A DNA stretch of 64,000 bases from Bradyrhizobium tropiciagri (GCF_018130545.1 NZ_JAFCKF010000001.1:868001-932000); one strand, 5' to 3'. Positions 21,008 to 30,552 are shown, numbered from the stretch's first letter. The notes: generated by a model from the letters alone, not told the origin. Made by a program: numbers and translations.

Positions 21008-22336
21008 TCAAAGGAGCACCCCGATCCCCATCGCGATCACGCTGAGCGCCATCGCGCCGGTCGAGAGCCAGCCGAGCCCGTAGAGCCACCCGCCGATCAC
21101 GAAGCGTCCCATCACCTCCTTGTGGTGGGCCATGACCATCAGCAGCACCATCACCGGCACGGCGAGCACACCGTTGACGACCGCGCTCCAGTACAGCGCC
21201 GAGATCGGATCGATCGGTGTGAAGTTGAGTACGATGCCGATGCCGCCCGACAGCGCCAGTACCGAATAGAACGCGATCGCTTCCTTCGGCTTGCGCGTTA
21301 GCCCGACCGGCCACCGACGTCCCTCGCTGACAGCGTAGGCCGTCGCTCCCGCAAGCACCGGGATCGCCAGCAGGCCGGTGCCGACGATGCCGAGCGCGAA
21401 GATCATTTCGGCAAACGGTCCGGCGATCGGCCGCAACGCCTCGGCGGCCTGTGCCGAGGTCTGGATATCGGTCTTGCCGGCGGCGTGCAGCGACGCGGCG
21501 GCGGTGACGATGATCGACAGCGCGATCAGGTTGGAAAACGCCATGCCGGTGATGGTGTCGGCGCGGATGCGCGAGAATTCGCGCTGCGCGCCGTAGTGCC
21601 GCTTGATCAGCGGATGCTTGCGGGGATCGATCCGCTGCTCCTCGGCCTCCTGCGACGCCTGCCAGAAAAACAAATAGGGCGAGATCGTGGTGCCGAAGAT
21701 CGCGACGATGGTCGTGAAATAATTCGCACTCCAGGTGAGGTGCGGCAGCAGCACGCCGGCCAGCGCCTCTGTCCACGACACCCTGGCAAAGGCGAGCGCC
21801 GCGACATAGGCGAACAGGCTGAGCGTCAGCCATTTCAGGACGGCGACGTAGCGCCGGTAATTCATGAAGATCTGCGCGGCCACCGAGGTCACGCCGAACA
21901 GCACGACATAGACGATCGCCGGACCGCCGATCAGCAGCTTGGTCGCGTCCGCCATGGCCGACAGGTCGGCGGCAATGTTGACGGTGTTGGCGATGAACAG
22001 CAGCGTCACCACCACAGCGAGGAGCCAACTCGGATAATGCTTGCAGACATTGCCCGCGATGCCGTGGCCGGTGACGCGGCCGACCCGCGCGGAAATCTCC
22101 TGGATCGCGGTCATCAGCGGAAAGGTCAGCAGCATGGTCCAGCCGATGCCGTAGCCGAGCTGCGCGCCGGCCTGGCTGTAGGTGCCGATCCCCGAGGGAT
22201 CGTCGTCGGAGGCCCCGGTGATCAGGCCGGGGCCGAGCGTCTTCAGGACATTGCGGGCGCTGAACGGCTGGTGCTTCGCCGCCGCATTGGCGGCTCGGCC
22301 ATTCTGCCTTCGCGCGGTCGTCCTGTGCTGCGTCAT
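21008..22336 (-). CDS. NRAMP-family metal ion transporter with non-canonical motifs
   Basis: An inner-membrane transporter (442 residues, about 11 helices) of the NRAMP superfamily. The first helix carries DDDPSGIGTYSQAGA, where classical manganese/iron NRAMPs have DPGN. The sixth helix reads FGTTISPYLFFWQ, where classical members have a MPH motif. The metal-coordinating Asn and Met are therefore missing, so the substrate may not be Mn2+ or Fe2+; NRAMP-related magnesium transporters also lack this methionine. It is convergent with the Lrp gene and has no evident partner. Confidence 0.85.
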   Translation of the reverse strand: MTQHRTTARRQNGRAANAAAKHQPFSARNVLKTLGPGLITGASDDDPSGIGTYSQAGAQLGYGIGWTMLLTFPLMTAIQEISARVGRVTGHGIAGNVCKHYPSWLLAVVVTLLFIANTVNIAADLSAMADATKLLIGGPAIVYVVLFGVTSVAAQIFMNYRRYVAVLKWLTLSLFAYVAALAFARVSWTEALAGVLLPHLTWSANYFTTIVAIFGTTISPYLFFWQASQEAEEQRIDPRKHPLIKRHYGAQREFSRIRADTITGMAFSNLIALSIIVTAAASLHAAGKTDIQTSAQAAEALRPIAGPFAEMIFALGIVGTGLLAIPVLAGATAYAVSEGRRWPVGLTRKPKEAIAFYSVLALSGGIGIVLNFTPIDPISALYWSAVVNGVLAVPVMVLLMVMAHHKEVMGRFVIGGWLYGLGWLSTGAMALSVIAMGIGVLL

Positions 22337-22426
22337 GCCCGGTTCCGGCTGTCACGACAACGAACCGGAGACCGTCACGGTTCCTATGATGAAACCCGGG
22401 GGCCTACTGGCCGTCGCATGCACCGG

Positions 22427-23350
22427 TCACGCCAACTTGGGCGCTGCGGTAGTCGCGGGGCGGGTCACCAGGTAGATGCCGAGCGCGACCGGAACGATCC
22501 CGAGCAGGTCGCGGAATTCGACGTGCTCACCGAGCACGAGATAGGCGAACAGCATGCCGAGCGGCGGCATCAGGAAATGATAGGCGCTGGCGGCGGTCGC
22601 ACCACACACTTTCAGAAGATGAAACCAGAGCAGATAGGCGAGGATCGAACCACCGAGCACGAGGAAGGCGAAGGCGCCGGCGAGCCGCATGCTGGGCACG
22701 ATGTCGCTGACGCTCGAGAGCGTGAATGCGAACGGCATCACCGCGAGGCCACCGGCAATGTTCTGAATGCCATTGCCGATCCACAGGCTGCCCTTCGGTG
22801 CCAGCAGCTTGAACAGCATGGTGCCGGCGACGATCGAGGCGAGCGAGGCCAGCGTGAAAAGGATGCCGTGCGGGCTGTCGCTGCCGACCTTGATCCGATG
22901 CCAGACGATGAAGGCGACGCCGACGATGCCGAGCACAAGGCCAATCACCTTGCGCAAGGTCATGCTCTCGCCGAGGAACATTGCCGCCAGCATGGCGGTG
23001 AAAACTGGATTGGCCGAAACGATCAGCGCGCCGAGCCCGGCGGAGACCGTCTTCAGACCGGTATATCCAAGGCCGAGATAGAGCGCATTGTTGGCGACGC
23101 CGATCACGGCAAACACGACCGCGTCACGCCAGGTGAGGTCCCATTTGTCGCTGCGCAGCCAGGAGATGCCGAGGATCAGCACGCCGGCGAGCGAGAACCG
23201 CGCGGCGAGCAGGATCAGCGGCGGACAATCGGTGACGCCGATCTTGCCGGCGACGAAAGCATAGCTCCAGAGCAGGCAGAACAGCGCGATCAGCAGCGGC
23301 AGGGTGTTGAAGCGGGCGCGGGGGGCGGCGATTGAGGATGCGGCGGACAT
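22427..23350 (-). CDS. DMT superfamily (EamA) exporter
   Basis: A ten-helix drug/metabolite transporter (307 residues) made of two EamA repeats. The first contains LLWSYAFVAGKIG and ends with ANPVFTAMLAAMFLGESMTL; the second ends LMPPLGMLFAYLVLGEHVEF. Both endings are the family hallmark helices. Such proteins usually export amino acids or metabolites, but the substrate cannot be read from sequence. It is divergent from a LysR-type regulator with a 97-base shared control region, and the two very likely form a regulator/exporter pair. Confidence 0.92.
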   Translation of the reverse strand: MSAASSIAAPRARFNTLPLLIALFCLLWSYAFVAGKIGVTDCPPLILLAARFSLAGVLILGISWLRSDKWDLTWRDAVVFAVIGVANNALYLGLGYTGLKTVSAGLGALIVSANPVFTAMLAAMFLGESMTLRKVIGLVLGIVGVAFIVWHRIKVGSDSPHGILFTLASLASIVAGTMLFKLLAPKGSLWIGNGIQNIAGGLAVMPFAFTLSSVSDIVPSMRLAGAFAFLVLGGSILAYLLWFHLLKVCGATAASAYHFLMPPLGMLFAYLVLGEHVEFRDLLGIVPVALGIYLVTRPATTAAPKLA

Positions 23351-23392
23351 GGCAGTTTCTCCTTCGCCGATGATCTAGGCCACCGCCTTGAT

Positions 23393-23407
23393 ATTTGGAA
23401 ATTAAAT
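23393..23407. promoter_or_regulatory. Candidate LysR-type operator (ATTT-N7-AAAT)
   Basis: ATTT-N7-AAAT satisfies the T-N11-A rule for LysR-type binding sites and sits between the divergent exporter and LysR genes. The motif is short and A/T-based, so this is only a candidate. Confidence 0.35.
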
Positions 23408-23447
23408 GATAGACTGACATCCAGTGGATTTATGAATGGAGGCTGCG

Positions 23448-24311
23448 ATGCTCGACCTGGAGCTGTTGCGCAGTTTCGTCTCGGTGGTCGATGCCGGCGG
23501 CTTTACCCGCGCCGGAGAGCGTGTCCACCGCACGCAATCGACGGTCAGTCAGCAGATCAAGCGCCTGGAGGAGGATGTCGGCCAGCCGCTGTTGATCCGC
23601 AGCGGCAAGGATGTCACCCCGACGGAGGCTGGCGATCAGCTCTTGACCTATGCGCGGCGGCTGCTGGCGCTCGCCGAGGAGGCGCGTGATGTAGTGTCGC
23701 GCCCCGGCAGCGAAGGTGCGATCCGGATCGGCATCACCGAGGATTTTGCCGCCTACCGGTTGACGCGATTGCTCGCCACCTTCTCGCGCAGCCATCCGAA
23801 TTTGCGGCTCGACGTGCGCTCCGGCCAGAGCCTGTATTTGTACCGCGATCTCGAGCGCGGCGATCTCGATCTCGCGCTGATCAAGCGCGCCGCCAGCGAG
23901 AGAGGCGGCATCGCGGTCTGGCCGGAACGCGTGCATTGGGTGACGAGCAAGAGCCACCCACGCGACACGACCATTGGCTCGGTGCCGCTGATCGGCTTCG
24001 GCTCGGGCTGCCTCTATCGCGCCCACGCCATCCATGCGCTGGAGAGCGCGGGTCGCAACTGGCACATGGCCTACACCTCCTCCAGCCTCGCCGGCATCCA
24101 GGCCGCGGTCGCCGCGGGCCTGGGGCTCAGCATTCTGTCGGAAATGTCGATCCAGGCCGAGCACCGCGTCCTGACGGCGAAGGACGGCTTCGCCCCGATC
24201 GAGCGAACCGAGGTCGCCCTCGTCGCCGCCCCCGAAGCCCGCCCCGCGACCTTGCGGCTGGCGGATCGGCTGGCGGAGTATTGCGAGAGCGTGCAGGCGA
24301 AGGCGGCGTAG
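23448..24311 (+). CDS. LysR family transcriptional regulator
   Basis: A 287-residue LysR-type regulator. The helix-turn-helix is in LRSFVSVVDAGGFTRAGERV and HRTQSTVSQQIKRLEEDVGQ. The periplasmic-binding-protein-like effector domain starts near residue 90 (GAIRIGITEDFAAYRL). The ATG at 23448 is chosen because GGAGG lies five bases upstream and overlaps the earlier ATG. It most likely regulates the divergent EamA exporter gene. Confidence 0.93.
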   Translation: MLDLELLRSFVSVVDAGGFTRAGERVHRTQSTVSQQIKRLEEDVGQPLLIRSGKDVTPTEAGDQLLTYARRLLALAEEARDVVSRPGSEGAIRIGITEDFAAYRLTRLLATFSRSHPNLRLDVRSGQSLYLYRDLERGDLDLALIKRAASERGGIAVWPERVHWVTSKSHPRDTTIGSVPLIGFGSGCLYRAHAIHALESAGRNWHMAYTSSSLAGIQAAVAAGLGLSILSEMSIQAEHRVLTAKDGFAPIERTEVALVAAPEARPATLRLADRLAEYCESVQAKAA

Positions 24312-24336
24312 GTCGTAGTCGCGCCGCTACTCCACT

Positions 24337-24468
24337 GTCGTCCCTGCGAAAGCAGGGACCCATAACCACCGCATTCAGTTGTGATACCGCTCTGGGGCCA
24401 CAGCTTTGCGCAATCTCAAACAGTGGTGGTTATGGGTCCCGGGTCGCGCTTCGCTTGCCCGGGACGAC
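24337..24468 (+). repeat. 132-bp palindromic repeat family B, copy 1 (MITE-like)
   Basis: The element starts GTCGTCCC and ends GGGACGAC. Inner arms are GGGACCCATAACCAC and GTGGTTATGGGTCCC. A second copy of the same length lies in inverted orientation at 38285-38416. It has no coding capacity and fills the gap between the LysR and pdeM genes. Confidence 0.82.
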
Positions 24469-24527
24469 ATCGAGTGTGTGGCACGGCATGCGAATAACAA
24501 CGAGCTGGCGTGCGCAGGTCACGACCG

Positions 24528-25238
24528 TCAATAACACCGCGACGCCACGAACGCGTGGACGCGGTTGTCGCCGAGCACGTGGGCCATGAAACCGGACGAT
24601 CCGAATATCCGCGCGAACGCCGCGTCGCGAACACTGAGGCCGCCGGTGTAGGCGCCGAACGCCGGCATCACGGCGCGCTCGCCGTCGCTCGCAAAGCAAC
24701 GCCGCTCGATCGAGCGGCCGCGGGTCGGCACCCGCGCCTTGGGGTGCAGGTGCCCGGCGATCTCGCCGCTCGCACCGGTCGGCTCATGGCGGAACACGAT
24801 CGGGCCGATCGCAACTTCAGTGGCGACCACGCCGCCGAGGCTGGACGGCAGCGCCGGATCGTGGTTGCCGGCGATCCAGATCCAGTTGCGCCGCAGTTGC
24901 AGCGCCGCGAGCGCCTCGCGATCCGGATCCGACAGGCGTGCGTGCGCATCGCGATCGTGGAAGCTGTCGCCGAGCGCGATCACCTGCCGCGGATCGTGCC
25001 GCGCGATGACGGCGGCAAGCCGGCTCAGCGTCGCCACCGTATCGTAGGGCGGCAGCAGCACGCCGCGGGCGGCGAAGCTAGAACCTTTTTCCAGATGCAG
25101 GTCGGACACCACAAGCAGGCGCTGCTCTTCCCAGAACAGCGCGCCGGAGCAGTCCGCCACGAAGCCGACATCCGCCACCGTGACCCTCGCAACGCGCATG
25201 TCGTCACCGTCTCGCAAAGCTAGCGCGCTTGCCGTCAC
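24528..25238 (-). CDS. pdeM: Ligase-associated metallophosphoesterase/endonuclease PdeM
   Basis: A 236-residue calcineurin-like phosphoesterase. Metal-binding motifs are visible in order: VVSDLHLEKG, ALGDSFHDRDAH, WIAGNHDP, then IAGHLHPKA. This is the nuclease/phosphoesterase member of the bacterial LHR-ligase-exonuclease-phosphoesterase repair set, shown in Pseudomonas to be a manganese-dependent DNA nuclease. It lies just downstream of the Lhr-type helicase on the same strand (24-base gap). The start is a GTG at 25238; an ATG 13 codons later is possible. Confidence 0.9.
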   Translation of the reverse strand: MTASALALRDGDDMRVARVTVADVGFVADCSGALFWEEQRLLVVSDLHLEKGSSFAARGVLLPPYDTVATLSRLAAVIARHDPRQVIALGDSFHDRDAHARLSDPDREALAALQLRRNWIWIAGNHDPALPSSLGGVVATEVAIGPIVFRHEPTGASGEIAGHLHPKARVPTRGRSIERRCFASDGERAVMPAFGAYTGGLSVRDAAFARIFGSSGFMAHVLGDNRVHAFVASRCY

Positions 25239-25262
25239 GTCCTGTTCCCCAACATACCAGCG

Positions 25263-27884
25263 TTACGTCGTCGCCTCCCGCACGAGTTCCTCGGCCGCCT
25301 CGGCCAGAAGCTCGTCGGATGCTTCGCCATAAACTGACTCGCGGCCGATTTCCAGCAGCGCGGGGACGGCAAGCGGGGAAACGTGGTCGAGATCCTTGTG
25401 GGTGATTCGGCCGTGGATGCGCGACAGCATGTCGCCGAGACGGCGGAGATCGAGCAATCCCGTGGCGGCATCGCCGCGCGCGGCGCGCAGCAGCACGTGG
25501 TCGGCCTGATGTTTTCGTAAGACGTCGTAGATCAAATCGGTCGAGAACAGCACCTGGCGGCGCGACTTCTCCTCGTCGGTGAAGCGGCGCGCGATCAGGC
25601 CCGAAATGATGGCGCAGTTGCGGAAGGTGCGCTTCATCAACGCGGACTCCGCAAGCCATGCCTCGAGATCGTCGCCGAGCATGTCGGGATCGAACAGCGC
25701 GTTGAGATCGAGCTTGCCGTGCCGGATCATGAAGGAGAGATCGCCGACGCCCCAGACCGCGAGCGCGTATTCATTGGCGACGAAGCCGAGCGGACGGGCG
25801 CGGGCGCGCTCCAGCCGGCGCGTCAGCAGCATGCCAAGCGTCTGGTGCGCGAGCCGCCCCTCGAAGGGATAGCAGACCAGATAATGGCTGCCGCCGCGCG
25901 GGAAGGTTTCCACCAGCAGCTCGCGCACCGCAGGCACCCGCGAGAATTTTCGCTGCAACGACAGCCAATCGTGCACTTGGTCCGGCAATGCGTTCCAGGC
26001 CCGGCTGTTGTCGAGCAATTTGCGGACACGCTCGGCGAGATAGGTCGAGAGCGGGAACTTGCCGCCCATATAGGACGGCACTTTTGCATCTTTATCATTG
26101 GCGCGGGAGACATACACATGGTCCTCGACCAAGGCCTCGTAGCGCACCACCTCGCCGCCAAAGACAAAAGTGTCGGCGGGCACGAGGCCCTCGATGAAGA
26201 CCTCCTCGATCTCGCCGAGCATCCGGCCGCCGCGCGCGATCGCGCCGGGCGAGCCGCTGCCGCCGGCACGCGAGCGCACCAGCCGCACCTTCAGCATCGT
26301 CTCCTCGACGATGGTGCCGACGTTGAGGCGGTAGCTTTGCCGCACCTTCGGATTGGTGATGCGCCAGCGGCCCTGCTTGTCCTGCTTGATGCGCGCGAAG
26401 CGCTCATAGGTCTTTAGCGCGTAGCCGCCGGTGGCGACGAAATCGACGACATCGTCGAAATCCCTGCGCGATAGCGACGCATAGGGCGCCGCGGTCCTGA
26501 CCTCATCATAGAGTTCATCGGACAAAAACGGTTTGCCGCAGGCGCAGCCGAGCACATGCTGGGCCAGCACGTCGAGCGCGCCGGTGCGCAACGGCGGCGT
26601 GTCCTGCGCATTCTCCGCGATCGCATCGATCGCCACGGCGCATTCCAGCACCTCGAAGCGATTGGCCGGCACCAGCACCGCGCGCGAGGCCTCGTCGAAA
26701 CGGTGGTTGGCGCGGCCGATCCGCTGCATCAGCCGCGACGAGCCCTTCGGGGCACCGATATTGATGACGAGGTCGACATCGCCCCAGTCGACGCCGAGAT
26801 CGAGCGAGGAGGTGCAGACCACGCCGCGCAGCCGGCCGGCGGCCATCGCATCCTCGACCTTGCGGCGCTGCGCGACGTCGAGCGAGCCGTGATGCAGCGC
26901 GATCGCAAGCCCATCGTCGTTCATCCGCCAGAGATCCTGGAACAGCATCTCGGCCTGGCTGCGGGTGTTGACGAACACCAGCGTGGTCTTGTTGCGCTTG
27001 ATCAGCTCATAGACCTCGGGCAGCGCGTGGCGCGCGCTGTGGCCCGACCATGGCAACCGCTCCCGCGTGTCGAGCATCTCGACCACCGGCGGCGCGGCGC
27101 CGCCCGCCGTGACGACGTCGGCGGACGCGTTCTCGCCGCCCGGCTGCGGCACCAGGAAGCGCGCGAGCTGTTCGGGTTCGGCGACCGTTGCCGAGAGGCC
27201 GATGGCGCGGGCCTGCGGCGCGATGGTCCAGAGCCGCGCCAGACCGAGCGACAGCAGATCGCCACGCTTGGAGGTGACCAGCGCATGCAACTCGTCCAGC
27301 ACGATGCGCTTCAGCGAGGAGAACAGGAACGGTGCGTCGTCTGATGCCAGCAGCAGCGCCAGCTGCTCGGGCGTGGTGAGCAGGATATCCGGCGGATAAC
27401 GCCGCTGCCGCTGCCGCCGCGACACCGGCGTGTCGCCGGTGCGGGTCTCGATTTTGATCGGCAGCCCCATCTCGGCAACCGGCGTCTCCAGGTTGCGCGC
27501 GATGTCGACCGCGAGCGCCTTCAGCGGCGAGATGTAGAGCGTGTGCAGGCCGCTGGAGCGGCGAACGCCGCGGCCGGTGGAAACGACTTTTGGCTTTGGA
27601 TCGGCTTCGACGGCGCCTTCGCTCGCCTGCCGCAGCGGCTTGATCCCACCCGGCTCGCCTGCCAACTCGACCAGCGTCGGCAAGAACCCCGCCAGCGTCT
27701 TGCCTGCACCCGTGGGCGCGATCAGCAGCGCCGAGCGCTCCTCGCGCGCCTTCGCCAGCAGCGCGAGCTGGTGCTCGCGCGGCGACCAGCCGCGTGAAGC
27801 GAACCAGTCGCGAAACCGGCGCGGCAGCAGGTCGGCCGTTTCCGACGGCGGCACGGAAAAGAGATCGAGCGTCGACACGCCCAA
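25263..27884 (-). CDS. Ligase-associated DEXH-box DNA helicase (Lhr-type)
   Basis: An 873-residue superfamily 2 helicase of the Lhr-Core type, a 3'-5' DNA translocase and helicase. Visible motifs are Walker A LIAPTGAGKTLAGF, motif Ia TLYISPLKALAVD, the DELH box IVLDELHAL, motif III GLSATVAEP, TTLVFVNTRSQAEMLFQDLW and motif VI MQRIGRANHRFD. A winged-helix and C-terminal Lhr domain follow to the end. It precedes pdeM and belongs to a repair set whose other members (exonuclease and ligase) are transcribed divergently from 30.6 kb, separated by two unrelated genes. Confidence 0.93.
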   Translation of the reverse strand: MGVSTLDLFSVPPSETADLLPRRFRDWFASRGWSPREHQLALLAKAREERSALLIAPTGAGKTLAGFLPTLVELAGEPGGIKPLRQASEGAVEADPKPKVVSTGRGVRRSSGLHTLYISPLKALAVDIARNLETPVAEMGLPIKIETRTGDTPVSRRQRQRRYPPDILLTTPEQLALLLASDDAPFLFSSLKRIVLDELHALVTSKRGDLLSLGLARLWTIAPQARAIGLSATVAEPEQLARFLVPQPGGENASADVVTAGGAAPPVVEMLDTRERLPWSGHSARHALPEVYELIKRNKTTLVFVNTRSQAEMLFQDLWRMNDDGLAIALHHGSLDVAQRRKVEDAMAAGRLRGVVCTSSLDLGVDWGDVDLVINIGAPKGSSRLMQRIGRANHRFDEASRAVLVPANRFEVLECAVAIDAIAENAQDTPPLRTGALDVLAQHVLGCACGKPFLSDELYDEVRTAAPYASLSRRDFDDVVDFVATGGYALKTYERFARIKQDKQGRWRITNPKVRQSYRLNVGTIVEETMLKVRLVRSRAGGSGSPGAIARGGRMLGEIEEVFIEGLVPADTFVFGGEVVRYEALVEDHVYVSRANDKDAKVPSYMGGKFPLSTYLAERVRKLLDNSRAWNALPDQVHDWLSLQRKFSRVPAVRELLVETFPRGGSHYLVCYPFEGRLAHQTLGMLLTRRLERARARPLGFVANEYALAVWGVGDLSFMIRHGKLDLNALFDPDMLGDDLEAWLAESALMKRTFRNCAIISGLIARRFTDEEKSRRQVLFSTDLIYDVLRKHQADHVLLRAARGDAATGLLDLRRLGDMLSRIHGRITHKDLDHVSPLAVPALLEIGRESVYGEASDELLAEAAEELVREATT

Positions 27885-27950
27885 GAGGTAGGTGGTTCAG
27901 GCGGGTTCGTCGAGGGCAGCGCGGAAATGGCGGCAGGTGGCACGGCCACC

Positions 27951-28095
27951 GACCTCTCCCCGCTTGCGGGGAGAGGTCGGAATTCAAGCGGAAGCTTGAA
28001 TTCCGGGTGAGGGGGTACAGGTGTCCACGCATCCACCGCCTGGTGGATGGAGCCCCTCACCCCTGCCCTCTCCCCGCAAGAGCGGGGCGAGGGGG
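27951..28095. repeat. Repeat family C, copy 1
   Basis: Intergenic DNA made of nested inverted repeats: CTCTCCCCGC / GCGGGGAGAG, then GAATTCAAGC / GCTTGAATTC, then CCCCTCACCC and another CTCTCCCCGC hairpin. Related copies are at 29485-29598 and 41115-41265. It occupies most of the 234-base gap between the livK-like and helicase genes. Confidence 0.75.
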
Positions 28096-28118
28096 AAGAG
28101 AGAGCTGGAACGTAAGCC

Positions 28119-29345
28119 CTACTCCGTCATCGGCTCGCCGGAGAGGTCCCAATCCTTGCCGTTGAAGATCGAGACATAGAGCGTCTTCATCGGCGTGTAG
28201 TCGTCGGGCGTGTAGCTGTAATTGATGCCGTCGAGGAAATAGGGCGAGTGGAAACCGGCCAGCGTGGTGGCGTGCTTCAACACGTTGGCGCGGGTCAGGT
28301 CGTCGCCGCAGCGGCGCAGGATCTCGCCCATCGTCGCCGCCTGGCCGTAGCCGGCGAAGGCGATGGTGTTGTCGGGATCGATGTTGGGCAAATACTTCTT
28401 GCGCAGCTCCTCGAACGCGACCACGTCCGGGTCCTTCTCGTAACGGGGAACGCCGACTTCCTTGTTGTAGCGGATCGCAACGATGTCCTTGGCGTTCTCG
28501 AGCCCCGCGGCGCTCAGGATCGAGCGGCCGGTCGAGCCGGCCGACAACAGCTGCAACGGCTTCCAGCCGAGCTCGGCGACCTTGCGGATCGACTGCGACG
28601 TCGCCTTGCCTGTTGTGATGTTGTAGAACACATCGGCGCCCGACTTCGACAGATTGATCAGCTGGGAATCGACCGTCGGATCGGTGAGATCGTAGGTCTG
28701 TTCCATGATCACCTGCGCCTTGCCGCCGGCATCGGCCAGCACCTTCTTGAATGGCCCGAGGAAGTCGCGACCGAAATCATCGTTCTGGTAGAGGATGCCG
28801 ATCTTGGCGTTCGGCTTCACGCTGACGACGTGCTTGGCAAGGATGCGCGCTTCGGTCGGATAGAGCGGCAGGCCCGCCATGGTCCATTTGAAATTCTTCG
28901 GGTCGTTCCACTTCGAGGCGCCGGTGTTCAGCAGCAGTTGCGGCACGCCCTTGGAATTGAGGTATTTGTGCACGGCAGTCTGCGGCGCGGTGCCGAGCGA
29001 GCCATAGAGCGCCAGCACCTCCTCCTGCTCGACCAGGCGACGCGTCGCCTCGACGCATTTCGGCGCACTGTAGGCGTCGTCCATGGTGAGGAATTTCACC
29101 TTGCGGCCGTTGATGCCGCCCTTGTCGTTCAGCATCTGGAAATAGGCTTCGCCGACGCGGCCAAGCACGCCATAGAGCGAGCCCGGGCCGGAATGCGGCA
29201 CGGTCTGGCCGAGCTTGATCTCGGTGTCGCTCGCGCCCGGATCGTACTTCTTGTCGGCGGCCCGGACGAACGGCGCGGGCAGCACGGACGCTGCGATGAC
29301 GGACAATGCGGTGGCGCCGAATTCGCGCCGCGTATGCTTTTTCAT
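28119..29345 (-). CDS. ABC transporter substrate-binding protein (branched-chain amino acid / Leu-Ile-Val type)
   Basis: A periplasmic ligand-binding protein (408 residues) of the peripla_BP_6 type. The N-terminus has a twin-arginine-type signal (TRREFGATALSVIAASVLP), so export may use the Tat route. Characteristic pieces are ETEIKLGQTVPHSGPGSLYG-like residues near 45-65, LLNTGASKW and KIGILYQNDDFGRDF. No permease or ATPase genes are adjacent, so it is an orphan binding protein. The ATG at 29345 follows GGGAGAG; the ORF extends 11 codons further upstream. It sits inside the split DNA-repair cluster without an obvious link to it. Confidence 0.9.
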   Translation of the reverse strand: MKKHTRREFGATALSVIAASVLPAPFVRAADKKYDPGASDTEIKLGQTVPHSGPGSLYGVLGRVGEAYFQMLNDKGGINGRKVKFLTMDDAYSAPKCVEATRRLVEQEEVLALYGSLGTAPQTAVHKYLNSKGVPQLLLNTGASKWNDPKNFKWTMAGLPLYPTEARILAKHVVSVKPNAKIGILYQNDDFGRDFLGPFKKVLADAGGKAQVIMEQTYDLTDPTVDSQLINLSKSGADVFYNITTGKATSQSIRKVAELGWKPLQLLSAGSTGRSILSAAGLENAKDIVAIRYNKEVGVPRYEKDPDVVAFEELRKKYLPNIDPDNTIAFAGYGQAATMGEILRRCGDDLTRANVLKHATTLAGFHSPYFLDGINYSYTPDDYTPMKTLYVSIFNGKDWDLSGEPMTE

Positions 29346-29484
29346 TGTTTCTCTCCCTGAGGCGAAAAGCTCTCGCATTCCGTCCAGCGCCGGGCAAGCG
29401 CGAAGTCACGGCTGTGTGGCGCAATGCCGCGTCACGGCAAATGCGTAGCGTGTAGACTCAAGTTGGAGGGCGTCAGATGACCAT

Positions 29485-29598
29485 GCACCCTCTCCCCTTG
29501 TGGGAGAGGGTGGCGAAATCGAGCGGAGCGAGATGTAGCCGGGTGAGGGGTCTGTCTCCGCGGATGCAGACCCCTCATCCGGCGCTTCGCGCCACCTT
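29485..29598. repeat. Repeat family C, copy 2 (diverged)
   Basis: Contains CACCCTCTCCCCTTGTGGGA with the matching AGAGGGTG, CGGGTGAGGGG and the facing CCCCTCATCCGGCGCTTCGC block, the same architecture as copies 1 and 3 but with different inner sequence. It fills the gap between the methyltransferase and livK-like genes and touches the end of the methyltransferase gene. Confidence 0.65.
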
Positions 29599-30524
29599 CA
29601 CGGCTTGATGGCGACGGCGACGAGGCCGGGCGCCGGGATGTTGTCTTCATTGCGCGCGGAGAGATCGTCTAGCAGAGCCAGCGTCAGCCCCGCGGCCGCA
29701 ACGGTCGCGCGCACGTAAGCCGCGCTGTGTGCGTAGCGCAGCCCATCGCCTAAAATGACGCCCTCGCCGTCATGGGTCTCCGTCGTGAAAGCGACCACGC
29801 CACCCGCGACCAGCACGCGCGCAGCCTCGGCAAGCACAGGCGCGAGATCGGCGACATAGACCATCGCATCGGCGGCGAGGATCAGTTCGGCGCTGGCGTC
29901 CGGTTTGCCCGCAATGCCCTGCAGCATGTCGTCGACCTCGAGCTCGGCATAGAGTCCGGTGGCACGCGCCTTGTCGATCATGCGCGGCGACAGGTCGATG
30001 CCGATGAAGCGGTCGACATGCTGCGCGAATGCGCCGGCTGCCAATCCGGTGCCGCAACCGAGATCGATCGCGCGCTTGAAGAAGGCCGGCTTCTTCGCAG
30101 ACGCGCGCACCGACAGCACCGCCTTGAACAGCAGCGCCGGGCCGCGATAGCCGAGATCGCCGACCAGCGCAGCCTCGAAGCGCGGCGCATATTGATCGAA
30201 CAGCGTCTGCACATAGCCCGGCGGCATCGCGCTGACCGCCTCGACACCGAGCTGCATCAGATGCAGGCCGGCGCCATGACGGTCCTCGGGATCGGCATCG
30301 CGCGCGGCACGAAAGGCTGCGATCGCGGCTTCGCGCTGGTCGAGCTCGAGGCGGATCTTGCCCAGCGTGTACCAGGCCGACGGGAATGTCGGCACCAGCT
30401 CGATCGCCTGTTCGAGCAGCTCGGCGGCAGCCGGCAGATCGCCCTTCAATTGCAGGTCGCGCGCGAACTCGTAGCGGCGGTCGGCAACGAGGTCACCGGA
30501 GGATAGAAACAGGCGCGGGGCCAT
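29598..30524 (-). CDS. TPR-containing class I SAM-dependent methyltransferase
   Basis: A 308-residue protein with an N-terminal tetratricopeptide pair (residues about 15-85: LKGDLPAAAELLEQAIELVP, AWYTLGKIRLELDQREAAIA) and a C-terminal class I methyltransferase domain. The SAM-binding motif I is AIDLGCGTGLAAGAFA, followed by FIGIDLSPRMIDKAR and LILAADAMVYVADL. The substrate is unknown. The ATG at 30524 is preferred because the upstream codons fall in a repeat-like sequence. It lies between the two halves of the ligase-associated repair set and is divergent from the exonuclease gene. Confidence 0.85.
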   Translation of the reverse strand: MAPRLFLSSGDLVADRRYEFARDLQLKGDLPAAAELLEQAIELVPTFPSAWYTLGKIRLELDQREAAIAAFRAARDADPEDRHGAGLHLMQLGVEAVSAMPPGYVQTLFDQYAPRFEAALVGDLGYRGPALLFKAVLSVRASAKKPAFFKRAIDLGCGTGLAAGAFAQHVDRFIGIDLSPRMIDKARATGLYAELEVDDMLQGIAGKPDASAELILAADAMVYVADLAPVLAEAARVLVAGGVVAFTTETHDGEGVILGDGLRYAHSAAYVRATVAAAGLTLALLDDLSARNEDNIPAPGLVAVAIKP

Positions 30525-30552
30525 TCTCTTTAAGGAACCAATCTCGGCCGGG

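Noticed and set aside
21485-23335. 616-codon plus-strand open frame over the NRAMP and EamA genes
   Set aside because: Antisense of two transporter genes with clear membrane helices; its product is charged and repetitive.
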